Assembly (NCBI GenBank): GCA_019112875.1
Contig: DXIO01000100.1
Location: 1 to 39,876 of the forward strand
Length of the DNA stretch: 39,876 nt
DNA from: Candidatus Aquabacterium excrementipullorum
GTDB lineage: Bacteria > Pseudomonadota > Gammaproteobacteria > Burkholderiales > Burkholderiaceae_C
Direction: 5' to 3'
Shown: positions 1 through 9,276 of the stretch, piece after piece
How the letters are laid out: each line of letters opens with the position of its first letter
Numbering within the stretch: position 1 is the first letter of the stretch
The notes under the pieces: model-generated
What the model saw: only the letters and a program-made list of their open reading frames with translations
Told to the model about the DNA's origin: nothing
Databases searched by the model: none
Position numbers and translations under genes: made by a program

Positions 1-2
1 CC

Positions 3-497
3 CTGGCGGACGCCCGTGCCAGCGGGGGCCAGGCGCTGCAATGGCACCTGATCGGTCCCCTGCAGAGCAACAAGACCCGGCCCGTGGCCGAGCGCTTCGA
101 CTGGGTGCACAGCGTGGACCGCCTCAAGATCGCGCAGCGCCTGAGCGAGCAGCGGCCGGCGGGTTTGCCCCCGCTCAATGTGTTGGTTCAGGTCAACACC
201 AGCGGGGAAGACAGCAAGAGCGGCGCCGACCCGGCCGAGGCACCTGACCTGGCGAGGGCCATCGCCCTGTTGCCCCGGTTGCGCTTGCGGGGCCTGATGG
301 CCTTGCCCGCGCCCTCCCCCGACGAAACGGCGCAGCATGCCGCCCACCATGGCCTGAAGACCTTGTTCGACACGCTGCGCGCCGAGGGCCTGCCACTGGA
401 CACCCTGTCGATGGGCATGAGCGCCGACCTGGAGGCCGCCATCGCCGAGGGCGCCACGATGGTGCGGGTGGGCACGGCGATCTTCGGCGGGCGCTGA
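3..497 (+). CDS. YggS/PROSC-family PLP homeostasis protein (5' end missing)
   Basis: This is the C-terminal ~164 residues of a cytosolic pyridoxal-phosphate-binding protein of the YggS/PROSC (PLPBP) family, which buffers free PLP and affects amino-acid homeostasis. The frame is open from the window edge. It carries the family hallmark WHLIGPLQSNKTR near residue 14, followed by WVHSVD and NVLVQVNTSGE, and later LSMGMSADLEAAI and VRVGTAIFGGR, where the phosphate of PLP is bound. The PLP lysine lies upstream of the window, so the start codon and N-terminal strand are missing. The stop lies 35 bases before proC; a yggS-proC neighbourhood is common in proteobacteria and supports the call. Nothing looks degraded. 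Confidence 0.93.
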   Translation: MADARASGGQALQWHLIGPLQSNKTRPVAERFDWVHSVDRLKIAQRLSEQRPAGLPPLNVLVQVNTSGEDSKSGADPAEAPDLARAIALLPRLRLRGLMALPAPSPDETAQHAAHHGLKTLFDTLRAEGLPLDTLSMGMSADLEAAIAEGATMVRVGTAIFGGR

Positions 498-532
498 ACC
501 GCCGCACGCGGCAGGGCTGGGCGGGCCGGCCT

Positions 533-1378
533 ATGATTCAGGCCATGAGCACTTCTTCGACGCCCACCTCCTTCGACCTGATCGCCTTCATCGGCGGCGG
601 CAACATGGCCTCGGCCATCATCGGCGGCCTGCTGCGCCAGGGCCGCAAGCCTGACACCATCCTCGTCGTCGACCCTGGCGAAGCCGCACGCGAGCGCCTG
701 GCCGCTCAGGGCCTGCGCACCCAGGCCGCGCCCGACGAAGCCCTGCGCGCCGCCAACATGGTGGTGTGGGCCGTCAAGCCCCAGCAGTTCAAGGAAGCCG
801 CGGCCGGCACCGCCGCCTTCGGCACGGGCGCCCTGCACTACAGCGTGATGGCCGGCCTGCGCACCGATGACATGGCCCGCCTGCTGGGCACCGGCCGCAT
901 CGTGCGCGCCATGCCCAACACGCCCGCTTTGGTCGGGCAAGGCATCACAGGTTTGTTCGCCCGCCCGGACGTCACGGACGCCGAGCGCGCCGCCATCGAC
1001 GCGGTGGTTCAGCCCACAGGCCAGGCCTTGTGGGTGAAGCAAGAGGCCGATCTGGACGCAGTGACCGCGATGTCGGGCTCGGGCCCCGCCTACGTGTTCT
1101 ATTTCATCGAGGCCATGGTGCAGGCCGCGGCCGACATGGGCCTGAGCCCCGAGCAGGGACGTGCGCTGGCCCTGGCCACCTTCGCGGGCGCCACGGCGCT
1201 GGCCACGCAGTCGGACGACAGCCCGGCCACGCTGCGCGAGAAGGTGACGTCCAAAGGCGGCACCACTTACGCCGCGCTGACCACGCTGGAACAGGCTGGC
1301 GTGAAGGCCAGCTTCATCCAGGCGATGCGGGCGGCGCAGAAGCGCGCGGGCGAGTTGGGCGACGAGTTCGGGCGCTGA
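533..1378 (+). CDS. proC: Pyrroline-5-carboxylate reductase
   Basis: ProC catalyses the last step of proline synthesis, NAD(P)H-dependent reduction of pyrroline-5-carboxylate to proline, in the cytosol. The 281-residue product has the N-terminal Rossmann motif (IAFIGGGNMASAIIGGLL), the conserved VRAMPNTPALVGQG segment, MSGSGPAYVFYF, and the P5CR signature around LREKVTSKGGTTYAAL in the C-terminal dimerisation domain. Its length fits the family (E. coli about 269). Two in-frame ATGs lie at 533 and 545; the first is given here, the second would remove four residues and leaves the Rossmann strand intact. It probably shares a transcript with the upstream yggS-type gene. The convergent neighbour ends only 18 bases downstream. 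Confidence 0.96.
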   Translation: MIQAMSTSSTPTSFDLIAFIGGGNMASAIIGGLLRQGRKPDTILVVDPGEAARERLAAQGLRTQAAPDEALRAANMVVWAVKPQQFKEAAAGTAAFGTGALHYSVMAGLRTDDMARLLGTGRIVRAMPNTPALVGQGITGLFARPDVTDAERAAIDAVVQPTGQALWVKQEADLDAVTAMSGSGPAYVFYFIEAMVQAAADMGLSPEQGRALALATFAGATALATQSDDSPATLREKVTSKGGTTYAALTTLEQAGVKASFIQAMRAAQKRAGELGDEFGR

Positions 1379-1396
1379 GCTGCAAGCCCCGACGGA

Positions 1397-2332
1397 TCAG
1401 GCCTTTCGCCGGCGAGGCCTCAGCAGACAGGCCGCCAGCACGGTGCCGATGCCGGCCAGGGTGGCCGGCACGGCCGCGGGCTCCGGCACGGGCGACACAT
1501 CCACCTGCGCCTGCACATGGGACAGCAGGGTCAGCGCGATCAGGGCGTCCAGCGCCGTATCGCTGTTGTTCTCGATGCGCAGGACGAAAGACTGGCTCGC
1601 CGACGGACCGGCCCTCTCGGGATCGCGCACCACAGTGGCTTGCCCGCCTGCATGCCACACGCCCGACACCTCATTGCGCAGGCGGGCTTCGCCCAGCAGG
1701 TCATAGGACCCTGCCTGGTAGACCAGCAGGTCCGCGCTCGACGAGGCCTCCACCGCCATCGACCACGCATCCTGGCCCGCCAGCGCGGGGTGCTGCGCCA
1801 AGGCCGCCAGGTCCAGTTGCGCCTGGGCACCGAAAGTGCCTTCCAGCACAAGCGCCGTATGGGCACCCAGCGTGAACCGGCCCGGATCCGGGTTCCAGGC
1901 ACTGGCCAGCAGGGCATTGGTGGCCCCCGTCAAGGTGTGATCGCCCGTGTTCAGGAGGTCTGCATCCAGGAAGGCCTGCGCCACCATGCCTTCGCTGGAA
2001 ATGCTCGAGACCGCACCAGGGATCGACGCCGTGGCCAGCGGCCATCCGCCATCCCACGCGCCATCGATCATCTTGAAGTCGTACAGCGTGGGAAAGATCG
2101 GTGAGTCGTAGGCCGTCAGCTGCGTCTGCGCACCGCCGCCGAACTGCACCGAGGGCGCGACGCCGTCGCCGGGGGCAAGGTCCACCACGCTGAAGTGAAA
2201 GTCGGACCACGTGGTGCTGGCGCTCGCGTAGGCGGGACCGGCCGCACGGGCAGGTGGGGCAAAGACGAGCAGTGCGCACAAGGGCAACAGGCAGGCGTGA
2301 TGGCGGGCCATCGCCAGAAGGGGCTTGGACAT
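1397..2332 (-). CDS. PEP-CTERM sorting-domain surface protein
   Basis: This 311-residue exported protein has no recognisable enzymatic domain. It has an N-terminal signal peptide (MSKPLLAMARHH, then a hydrophobic run ending PPARA-AG) and a C-terminal PEP-CTERM signal: VPEPA, a hydrophobic stretch of about 18 residues, and a final RPRRRKA cluster. Proteins with this tail are processed by an exosortase (EpsH/XrtA or XrtB class) and released or anchored with exopolysaccharide. The frame is open upstream to 2515, but the ATG at 2332 is preferred because AGGAAG lies about seven bases before it and the signal peptide begins there. The body is rich in Ala/Thr/Ser and likely beta-structured. No exosortase is present in the window. 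Function unknown. Confidence 0.82.
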   Translation of the reverse strand: MSKPLLAMARHHACLLPLCALLVFAPPARAAGPAYASASTTWSDFHFSVVDLAPGDGVAPSVQFGGGAQTQLTAYDSPIFPTLYDFKMIDGAWDGGWPLATASIPGAVSSISSEGMVAQAFLDADLLNTGDHTLTGATNALLASAWNPDPGRFTLGAHTALVLEGTFGAQAQLDLAALAQHPALAGQDAWSMAVEASSSADLLVYQAGSYDLLGEARLRNEVSGVWHAGGQATVVRDPERAGPSASQSFVLRIENNSDTALDALIALTLLSHVQAQVDVSPVPEPAAVPATLAGIGTVLAACLLRPRRRKA

Positions 2333-2557
2333 GTCGAGGCTTCCTGGTTGAAAGGTGGTTGGGCCGCACGCCAACCGCACCTCGGCACCACCGCCAAACG
2401 CCGCGCTGGAATCGCCAAGGGGCGATGACGTCGACACGACTCTGCCCACTTCGCGAGGCAGCGACAACACAAAGCCCCTCGCCTTGTAATCCCTCTCAGG
2501 GCCAGTGGCCCGCACCGGCGGGATCCATCGTGAGATGCGCCCGCCGGACGCACCTGA

Positions 2558-3436
2558 TCAGGCCCGGAGCAGCCAGTCCAGCAGCACGCCGGCGAACACC
2601 GTGAAACCAAGCCAATGGTTCATGCGGAAGGCCGCGAAGCAGTCGTCCCGGCGACGCGAGCGGATCATCCACACGTGCCACAGCGCCTGGGCGGCCGCCA
2701 CCGCCATCGCGGACCAGTAAGCGATGCCCAGGCCCGCGAGCCGCCCCACGATCGACCAGCAGGCGATGCAGGTGGCGTAGAACAGCGCCACGCCGATCAC
2801 ATCGAAGCGCCCCAGCGTGATCGCCGAGGTGCGCATGCCGATCTGCAGGTCGTCGTCGCGGTCGACCATCGCGTACTCGGTGTCGTAGGCCAGCACCCAG
2901 GCCAGGTTGCCGACCACCAGCCACCAGGCCTCGGCCGGCACGCTCCCCTGCGTGGCCGTGTAGGCCATCGGGATACCGAAGCTGAAGGCCACGCCGAGCA
3001 CGGCCTGCGGCATCGCGAAGAAGCGCTTGGTGAAGGGATAGAGGATGGTCACGCCCAGAGCGCCGAAGGACCAGGCGATGGTCGGCCCGTTGGTGGTGAG
3101 CACCAGCGCGAAGGACACCAGCGTGAGCACCAGCCCCACCAGCAGCGCCTCCTTCACGGAGATGCGGCCCGAGGTGATGGGCCGCTCGGCCGTGCGCTTG
3201 ACGTGCTTGTCGAAATCGCGGTCGGCCACGTCGTTGACGGTGCAGCCGGCGCTGCGCATCAGCACCGTGCCCAGCGTGAACACGGCCAGCAGGTGCCAGC
3301 CCGGAAAGCCGCGTGCCGCCAGCCACAGCGCGGCCAGCGTGGGCCACAGCAGCAGCAGCCAGCCCTGGGGCCGGTTCCAGCGGATCAGGTCCAGGTAGAG
3401 CGCCAGGCGCGCTCTGAGGGGCAGGGGCTGGGTCAT
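2558..3436 (-). CDS. ubiA: 4-hydroxybenzoate polyprenyltransferase UbiA
   Basis: UbiA is the integral inner-membrane prenyltransferase that attaches the polyprenyl tail to 4-hydroxybenzoate in ubiquinone synthesis. The product (about 292 residues) is dominated by transmembrane helices. It has both Asp-rich Mg-pyrophosphate motifs: NDVADRDFD near residues 68-76, and [13 protein letters not shown] near residues 184-196. [14 protein letters not shown] follows the first motif, as in the family. A GTG at 3445 would add three residues; neither start has a clear Shine-Dalgarno, and the ATG is chosen here. It is divergent from the SapC-family gene, with about 93 bases between starts. No chorismate lyase gene (ubiC) is adjacent. 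Confidence 0.95.
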   Translation of the reverse strand: MTQPLPLRARLALYLDLIRWNRPQGWLLLLWPTLAALWLAARGFPGWHLLAVFTLGTVLMRSAGCTVNDVADRDFDKHVKRTAERPITSGRISVKEALLVGLVLTLVSFALVLTTNGPTIAWSFGALGVTILYPFTKRFFAMPQAVLGVAFSFGIPMAYTATQGSVPAEAWWLVVGNLAWVLAYDTEYAMVDRDDDLQIGMRTSAITLGRFDVIGVALFYATCIACWSIVGRLAGLGIAYWSAMAVAAAQALWHVWMIRSRRRDDCFAAFRMNHWLGFTVFAGVLLDWLLRA

Positions 3437-3529
3437 GCTGTTCACGCCGGCATTATCGCAAGGGCGACATCGTCACGCGCTATGCTGCGCACCATTGCCT
3501 CAAGAATCAACGCACAACAGGATCACGCC

Positions 3530-4258
3530 ATGAAAACCATGCTGATGTACGAACGACTGACCCCGGTCAACCGCGACCAGCACCGCTCGCTGCGCGTGAA
3601 GGCGAGCGGGCAACACCTGTCCTTCGCTCGCGAAACCAACTCGCTGCTGCTGGCCGTGACCGAGCTGCCGCTGGCGGCGCTGGACCTGCCTTGCGTGTTC
3701 GTGGCCTCGGGCGACCAGCACACGATGGTGGCCGTGGTCGGCCTGCGCGACAAGGAAAACCTCTACATCGACCCAGAGGGGCGCTGGGATCCGCACAGCT
3801 ACCTGCCGGCCTTCATCCGCCGCTACCCGTTCGTGCTGGCCGAGCAGCCGGGCACGGAGCAGCTCACGGTGTGCGTGGACGAGGCTTTCGACGGGTTGAA
3901 CCCGTCTGATGGCGAGGCGCTGTTCACGCCCGAGGGCAAGGACACGCCGTATCTGCAGCAACTGCAGAAGTTTCTCCTGGACTTCCACAACGACATGCAG
4001 CGCACGACGCTGTTCGCCAAGCGGCTGAACGAGCTGGGTCTGCTGGTGGAGCGCAACATCGATTTCAAGCTGGGTGAGCAGCATCTGAACCTCAACGGCT
4101 TCAAGGTGGTCGATGAGGACAAGCTGCGGCAACTGGCGCCGGAGGTGGTGCAGGAGCTGTTCACCAGTGGCGCGCTGGGGTGGATCCATGCGCATTTGCT
4201 GTCGCTGAACAATGTGAGCAAGCTGGGGACGCGGTTGACGCGCAAGCTGGCCAACTGA
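3530..4258 (+). CDS. SapC family protein
   Basis: This 242-residue protein resembles the SapC family (PF07277), named after a protein linked to the Campylobacter fetus S-layer; its biochemical role is not established. Supporting features are the start KTMLMYERLTPVNRDQHRS, the central YIDPEGRWDPHSYLPAFIRRYPF (its most family-like segment), and a C-terminal part with NDMQRTTLFAKRLNELGLL. There is no signal peptide or membrane segment, so it is predicted to be cytosolic. The frame runs open far upstream as a shadow of the antisense ubiA gene. The ATG at 3530, with AGGA about eight bases before it, is the natural start. It appears monocistronic and is followed by a hairpin-rich gap. Confidence 0.82.
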   Translation: MKTMLMYERLTPVNRDQHRSLRVKASGQHLSFARETNSLLLAVTELPLAALDLPCVFVASGDQHTMVAVVGLRDKENLYIDPEGRWDPHSYLPAFIRRYPFVLAEQPGTEQLTVCVDEAFDGLNPSDGEALFTPEGKDTPYLQQLQKFLLDFHNDMQRTTLFAKRLNELGLLVERNIDFKLGEQHLNLNGFKVVDEDKLRQLAPEVVQELFTSGALGWIHAHLLSLNNVSKLGTRLTRKLAN

Positions 4259-4577
4259 GTTTTTTGCTTTTCTCTGCCCTGTTCCGACTTGTCCCGGGCT
4301 TGCGAAGGGCTGGCGGCTTTTCGGGGCAACGCGGGGCGGGGGCTGAGCCGGCATCCGGCCGGGCTTCACTCGGGTGGTTTCGCCTGCGGCGAAACTTCCC
4401 TGTGATGCTCGTGGCGAGGTGGGCCGCAGAACTCACTACGCGGCTACCTCGCAAAAGCGATCCAACCACCGCACGCAAAAGGCCAATTGAAAAAGCGCCT
4501 TACAAAGAAAAAACGCCCGGCGATCAACCAGGCGTTTTCATCATGCAGCGCTCAGCAAGCGCGAACAGCCATGCCGG
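4259..4577. other. Gene-free, hairpin-rich intergenic region
   Basis: No coding region is supported in these 319 bases. They hold a run of inverted repeats: GCCGG/CCGGC with a 3-base loop at 4347-4359, a perfect 8-base stem GTTTCGCC/GGCGAAAC at 4377-4395, and a larger hairpin at 4414-4452. In the last, outer arms GCGAGGT/ACCTCGC enclose a second perfect GCCGC/GCGGC stem. The region separates the end of the SapC gene from the 3' end of the oppositely oriented efflux operon. The repeats may serve as a termination zone for the SapC transcript or may be a dispersed palindromic repeat element; a single copy cannot decide. Confidence 0.6.
4508..4538 (-). terminator. Rho-independent terminator of the RND efflux operon
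   Basis: On the minus strand an 11-base arm (AAAACGCCTGG) pairs with CCGGGCGTTTT with one G-U/mismatch position and a 7-9 base loop. It is followed by further T residues and lies about 40 bases after the stop codon of the outer-membrane channel gene. The A-run on the other side could also allow it to act for plus-strand transcripts leaving the SapC gene. Confidence 0.8.
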
Positions 4578-6086
4578 TCAGGACGCCGGCCCACTGGCCG
4601 CCTCAGCAGCCGCTGCGGGCACCGTTGCCGCCGTGTTCTGATCCCAGCCCCCACCCAGCGTCTTGAACAGCGTGATGTTGGCCTGCTGACGCGCCAGCTG
4701 CGCCTGGATCAAGGCCTGCTGCGCCGAGAACAGACTGCGCTGCGCATCCAGCAGATCCAGCTGGCTCGCCACGCCACTGCGGTAACGCAAGGCCGACAAA
4801 CGCAGTCGATCCGTCTCGGCATCGGCCTGTGCCTGCTGCGCCTCGGCCTGATCGGCATAGGTCTGGCGCGACACCAGCGCATCCGACACCTCGCGGAAGG
4901 CGCTCTGCAATGCCTTCTCGTACTGCGCCACGGCGATGTCGCGGCTGGCCTGCGCCACTTCGACACCGGCGCGCGTGCGCCCCATGTCGAAGATCGGCGC
5001 CAGCAACGAGCCCGTCACGCCCCAGGTCTTGCGGCCATCGTCGAACAGGCCCGACAGCGAATTGCTGATGCGGCCGGCGTTGGCGGTAAGCGAGATGCTG
5101 GGGAACATCGCGGCGCGCGCAGCGCCGATGTTGGCGTTGGCCGCGATCAGTTGCTGCTCGGCTTGCGTGATGTCGGGACGCGCCAGCAGCACCTGCGAGG
5201 GCAAGCCCACCGGCAGCTCGGCCAGGGCCGGCCACAGCGTGTCGCCGCCCAGGCGCGGGATGGTGTCCACGTCGTCCAGCGGACGCTCACCCAGCTGGGG
5301 CGCGGGCGGCAGCGCGGCCGGATCGACCTGCTGCCCCACCAGCAGCGCCAGCGAGTTCAAATCCTGCCGGTACTGGCGATCGGCCTGGGCGCGGCTCACG
5401 CGCGCGGCCTGCACCAGCGACTGGGCCGAGCGCAGGTCCAGCTCGTTGAGCACACCGTTGTCGTACTTGAGCTGCAGCAGCTTGAGCGAAGATTCGCGCG
5501 CCTGCAGGGTCTGGTCGGCCAGCGCCAGCAGCCAGCGGTCGGCCCACAGCGCATACCAGGTGCTGGCGACCGAGGCCACCAAGCTGATCTGCGTGGTCTT
5601 GCGGGCCTCTTGCGTGGCCAGCAAGGTGGCGGCGGCCGCATCGGTCAGCGCGCGCACGCGGCCGAACAGGTCGATCTCGAAGGCCGACAGCGACAGCCCG
5701 CCGCTCACGGCCGAGTACACCGGATACGGCGCGCTGGTGGCGGTGCCGCGCGTGCCGCTGACCGACACGCCCACCTGCGGGAACAGCGCCGAGCGCTGGA
5801 TCTGGTACTGGGCGCGCGTCTGCTCGATGTTGAGAACGGCCACGCGCAGATCACGGTTGTTGGCCAGCGAGGCGCGGATCAGCGATTGCAGGCGCGCATC
5901 CGGGAAATAGGTTTCCCAGTTGACCAGCGCGGGCGCGGCGGTGGCGGGCGTGCCGCTCGCATCGCCCGTGGACCACTGCTCCGGCACCGGCGAGGCCGGG
6001 CGCTGGTAGGTGGGCACCAGCGAGCAGGCGCTCAGCAGCGTGACCAGGGACGCCGCCAGGGCGACGGGTTTAAGCATGCGGATCAT
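4578..6086 (-). CDS. RND efflux outer-membrane lipoprotein channel (OprM/NodT family)
   Basis: This is the outer-membrane exit duct of a tripartite drug efflux pump, a TolC-fold trimer anchored by a lipid. The 502-residue product has a lipoprotein signal with lipobox LSAC (acylated Cys21), then the NodT/OprM start SLVPTYQRPASPVPEQW. Two duplicated outer-membrane efflux domains follow (about 65-265 and 285-480), recognisable by ASVASTWYALWADRWLLALA, ARPDITQAEQQLIAANANIG and SALRYRSGVASQLDLLDAQR. Its start overlaps the end of the permease gene by 17 bases, implying translational coupling, with an AGG about seven bases upstream. An alternative start at 6077 (MLKPV) is possible. The Ala-rich C-terminal tail has no recognised role. 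Confidence 0.95.
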   Translation of the reverse strand: MIRMLKPVALAASLVTLLSACSLVPTYQRPASPVPEQWSTGDASGTPATAAPALVNWETYFPDARLQSLIRASLANNRDLRVAVLNIEQTRAQYQIQRSALFPQVGVSVSGTRGTATSAPYPVYSAVSGGLSLSAFEIDLFGRVRALTDAAAATLLATQEARKTTQISLVASVASTWYALWADRWLLALADQTLQARESSLKLLQLKYDNGVLNELDLRSAQSLVQAARVSRAQADRQYRQDLNSLALLVGQQVDPAALPPAPQLGERPLDDVDTIPRLGGDTLWPALAELPVGLPSQVLLARPDITQAEQQLIAANANIGAARAAMFPSISLTANAGRISNSLSGLFDDGRKTWGVTGSLLAPIFDMGRTRAGVEVAQASRDIAVAQYEKALQSAFREVSDALVSRQTYADQAEAQQAQADAETDRLRLSALRYRSGVASQLDLLDAQRSLFSAQQALIQAQLARQQANITLFKTLGGGWDQNTAATVPAAAAEAASGPAS

Positions 6087-9000
6087 GGGCGACCTCAGGA
6101 GCGGGGTTGGCAGGTGCGGCCGGCTTGCGCTTGAGCGGGATCAGCTTGCGCACCACCACGAAGAACACGGGAACGAAGAACACCGCCAGCGCCGTCGCGG
6201 CGATCATGCCACTGAGCACCCCCGTGCCGATGGCGCGCTGCGCGCCCGAGCTGGCGCCCGAGGCGATGAACAGCGGCACCACGCCCAGGATGAAGGCCAG
6301 CGAGGTCATCACGATGGGGCGGAAGCGCAGGTGGCAGGCCTCCAGCGTGGCCTCCAGCAGGCTCTTGCCCTGCTCGTGCAGTTCCTTGGCGAACTCGATG
6401 ATCAGGATGGCGTTCTTGGCCGACAGGCCCATGATGGTGATCAGCGCCACCTTGAAGAAGATGTCGTCGTTCATGCCGCGCAGGGTCACGCCCACCAGCG
6501 AGCCCAAGATGCCCAGGGGCACCACCAGCAGCACCGACAGCGGAATGGCCCAGCTCTCGTACAGCGCGGCCAGGCACAGGAACACGGCCAGCAGCGAGAA
6601 GGCCATCAGCATCGCGGCCTGTGAGCCCGAGAGCTTCTCTTCACGCGACAGGCCCGTCCACTCGACGCCGATGCCCTGCGGCAGCTGCGCGGCGAGCTTC
6701 TCCATCTCGTCCATGGCCTGGCCCGTGCTGAAGCCCGCGGCTGCGTCGCCGGCGATCCGCATCGCGGGGTAGCCGTTGTAGCGCACCGCCTGCATCTGGC
6801 CGGTGATCCAGCGCGTGGTGGCGAAGGCCGACAGCGGCACGCTCTGGCCCGCGCTGTTGGTGACCTGCAGCGCCAGGATGTCTTCCGGCGTGGAGCGCGC
6901 GGCCGCATCGGCCTGCACCACGACCCGTTGCAGACGGCCCTGGTTGGGGAAGTCGTTCACGTAGGACGAGCCCAGGTTGGTCGACAGCGCCGACGAGATC
7001 GAACTCACGGCCACGCCCAGGGCCTGCGCCTTGTCGCGGTCGATGTCCACCTGCAGCTGCGGTGCGTCTTCCAGGCCGTCAGGGCGCAGGCCCGTGACGA
7101 TCTTGCTCTGCGAGGCCATGCCCATCAGCTGGTTGCGCGCGGCCAGCAGCGTGTCGTGGCCCAGGCCGGCGCGGTCCTGCAGGCGCAGCGCGAAGCCGGT
7201 GGCGTTGCCCAGCTCGCGGATCGCCGGCGGGTTCAACGGGTAGATGAAGGCATCGCGGATGCCCGAGAGCGCGCCGAAGGCACGCCCCGCCAGGCTGGAT
7301 GCGGAGTGCTCCTTGCCGGCGCGCTCGTCCCAGTCCTTCAGGGTGACGAAGCCCAGCGCCGCGTTCTGGCCCGTGCCCGAGAAGCTGAAGCCGATCACGC
7401 CCACGATGGACTTGACCTCGGGTTGCTTGAGGAAGAACTGCTCGACCTGCGAGATCACGGCCTCGGTGCGGTTGGTCGTGGCGCCAGGGGGCAACTGCAC
7501 GCTGACGATCAGGTTGCCCTGGTCTTCGTCAGGCAGGAAGGCCGAGGGCAGGCGCGCATACAGCCAGCCCACCACGCCGATCAGCACCAGGTAGATGACC
7601 AGCACACGGCCGGTGCGCTTGAGCAGCTTGGCGGTCAGGCCTTCGTAGCCGTGCGTGACGCTGACGAAACGGCGGTTGAACCAGCCGAAGAAGCCCTTGC
7701 GCTCGTGGTGGTCCGGGTCGACCGGCTTGAGCAGCGTGGCGCACAGCGCCGGCGTGAAGCTCAGCGCCAGGAAGGCCGAGAACACGATGGACACGGCCAT
7801 CGACAGCGAGAACTGGCGGTAGATGTTGCCCACCGAGCCGCTGAAGAAGGCCATCGGCAGGAACACCGACACCAGCACCACGGTGATGCCGATCACGGCG
7901 CCGCTGATCTGCGTCATGGCCTTGCGCGTGGCTTCGAGCGGCGACAGGCCCTCCTGCGCCATCAGGCGCTCGACGTTCTCCACCACCACGATGGCATCGT
8001 CCACCAGGATGCCGATGGCCAGCACCAGGCCGAACATGGTCAGCACGTTGATGGAGAAGCCCGCGGCCAGCATGACACCGAAGGTGCCCATCAGCGCCAC
8101 CGGCACCACCAGCGTGGGGATCAGCGTGTAGCGGATGTTCTGCAGGAACAGGTACATCACCAGGAACACCAGCACCATGGCCTCGATCAGCGTGTGCACC
8201 ACCTGCTCGATGGACAGCTTCACGAAGCCGGAGGTGTCGTAAGGCACGGAGTAATCGACGCCTTCGGGGAAGTAGCGCTTGAGCTCGTCCATGCGCTTGT
8301 GGATGGCCGTGGCCGTGGCCATGGCATTGCCCGAGGGCGAGAGCTGCAAGCCCACGCCCACCGCCGGCTCGCCGTTCAGGCGCGCGTAGGTGCCGTAGGT
8401 CTGGGCGCCCAGTTCGATGCGGGCGACGTCCTTCAGGCGCACGGTCGAGCCGTCCGTCTTGGCGCGCAGCACGATGTTGCCGAACTGCTCGACGCTGGCC
8501 ATCTGGCCCTGCACCACCACCGTGGCGGCCATGGTCTGCTCGGGGCCGTTGGGGCGGTCACCGAGGCCACCGGCCGGGATCAGCGCGTTCTGCGCCGTGA
8601 TGGCGCTGTTCACGTCGGCGGCCGACAGGTTGTAGGCCACCAGCTTGGCCGGGTCCAGCCACACGCGCATGGCGCGCTCGGTGCCGAACAGCTGCGCCTG
8701 GCCGATGCCGCTGACGCGCTGCAGTTCGGGCAGCACGTTGCGCGAGACGTAGTCGCCCAGCGCGATCGGGTCGTACTGCGGGTTGGTGGACGACAGCATC
8801 ACGAACATCAGGAAGTTGCTGCGTGACTTGTCGACCTTCACGCCCTGCTGCGTCACCGCCGAGGGCAGGCGCGGCGTGGCGCGCGACAGGCGGTTCTGCA
8901 CTTCCACCTGGGCCAGGTCGATGTTGGTGCCCGGCTCGAAGGTGACGGTGATAGAACCCGTGCCGTTGGCCTGGCTGACCGACTCCATGTAGGCCAGGCC

Positions 9001-9219
9001 GGGCGCGCCGTTGAGCTCGAGCTCGATCACGCTGATGACGGTTTCGTCCAGCGTCTTGGCGGAGGCACCGGGGTAGGTGGCGCTGATCACCACGGCGGGC
9101 GGCGCGACGTTGGGGTACTGCGCGATCGGCAACTGCGTGATCGCGGCGCCCCCCAGCACCAGGATGAACAGGGCGATCACCCACGCGAAGATGGGGCGAT
9201 CAATGAAGAACTGGGCCAT
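6070..9219 (-). CDS. RND multidrug efflux permease (HAE1, AcrB/MexB type)
   Basis: This inner-membrane, proton-driven pump exports hydrophobic and amphiphilic compounds from the periplasm and outer leaflet. At 1,049 residues it matches the HAE1 family length. It starts MAQFFIDRPIFAWVIALFI, typical of AcrB/MexB. The proton-relay residues are all present: a DD pair in GILVDDAIVVVENVERLM (about residues 407-408), Lys in SAKNAILIIEFAKEL, and Arg and Thr in RFRPIVMTSLAF. Two sets of six transmembrane helices flank two large periplasmic porter/docking domains (for example LDPAKLVAYNLSAADV). GGAG lies seven bases before the ATG. The gene sits 57 bases after the fusion protein gene in the operon. Substrate range cannot be read from the sequence. 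Confidence 0.97.
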   Translation of the reverse strand: MAQFFIDRPIFAWVIALFILVLGGAAITQLPIAQYPNVAPPAVVISATYPGASAKTLDETVISVIELELNGAPGLAYMESVSQANGTGSITVTFEPGTNIDLAQVEVQNRLSRATPRLPSAVTQQGVKVDKSRSNFLMFVMLSSTNPQYDPIALGDYVSRNVLPELQRVSGIGQAQLFGTERAMRVWLDPAKLVAYNLSAADVNSAITAQNALIPAGGLGDRPNGPEQTMAATVVVQGQMASVEQFGNIVLRAKTDGSTVRLKDVARIELGAQTYGTYARLNGEPAVGVGLQLSPSGNAMATATAIHKRMDELKRYFPEGVDYSVPYDTSGFVKLSIEQVVHTLIEAMVLVFLVMYLFLQNIRYTLIPTLVVPVALMGTFGVMLAAGFSINVLTMFGLVLAIGILVDDAIVVVENVERLMAQEGLSPLEATRKAMTQISGAVIGITVVLVSVFLPMAFFSGSVGNIYRQFSLSMAVSIVFSAFLALSFTPALCATLLKPVDPDHHERKGFFGWFNRRFVSVTHGYEGLTAKLLKRTGRVLVIYLVLIGVVGWLYARLPSAFLPDEDQGNLIVSVQLPPGATTNRTEAVISQVEQFFLKQPEVKSIVGVIGFSFSGTGQNAALGFVTLKDWDERAGKEHSASSLAGRAFGALSGIRDAFIYPLNPPAIRELGNATGFALRLQDRAGLGHDTLLAARNQLMGMASQSKIVTGLRPDGLEDAPQLQVDIDRDKAQALGVAVSSISSALSTNLGSSYVNDFPNQGRLQRVVVQADAAARSTPEDILALQVTNSAGQSVPLSAFATTRWITGQMQAVRYNGYPAMRIAGDAAAGFSTGQAMDEMEKLAAQLPQGIGVEWTGLSREEKLSGSQAAMLMAFSLLAVFLCLAALYESWAIPLSVLLVVPLGILGSLVGVTLRGMNDDIFFKVALITIMGLSAKNAILIIEFAKELHEQGKSLLEATLEACHLRFRPIVMTSLAFILGVVPLFIASGASSGAQRAIGTGVLSGMIAATALAVFFVPVFFVVVRKLIPLKRKPAAPANPAPEVAHDPHA

Positions 9220-9276
9220 GGATGGTCTCCGGCTGGCGGGATGTCTGGATCGGTGACGGCGTGGCTGGAGCCACGG

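Noticed and set aside
2615..3529. N-terminal extension of the SapC-family frame back to 2615
   Set aside because: This part is antisense to ubiA; the ATG at 3530 has a ribosome site and matches the family start.
6928..8826. Long plus-strand open frame (632 codons) across the efflux permease gene
   Set aside because: It is rich in His/Gln/Arg with no recognisable domain and lies exactly antisense to a complete, motif-perfect AcrB-type gene; high-GC DNA produces such shadows.
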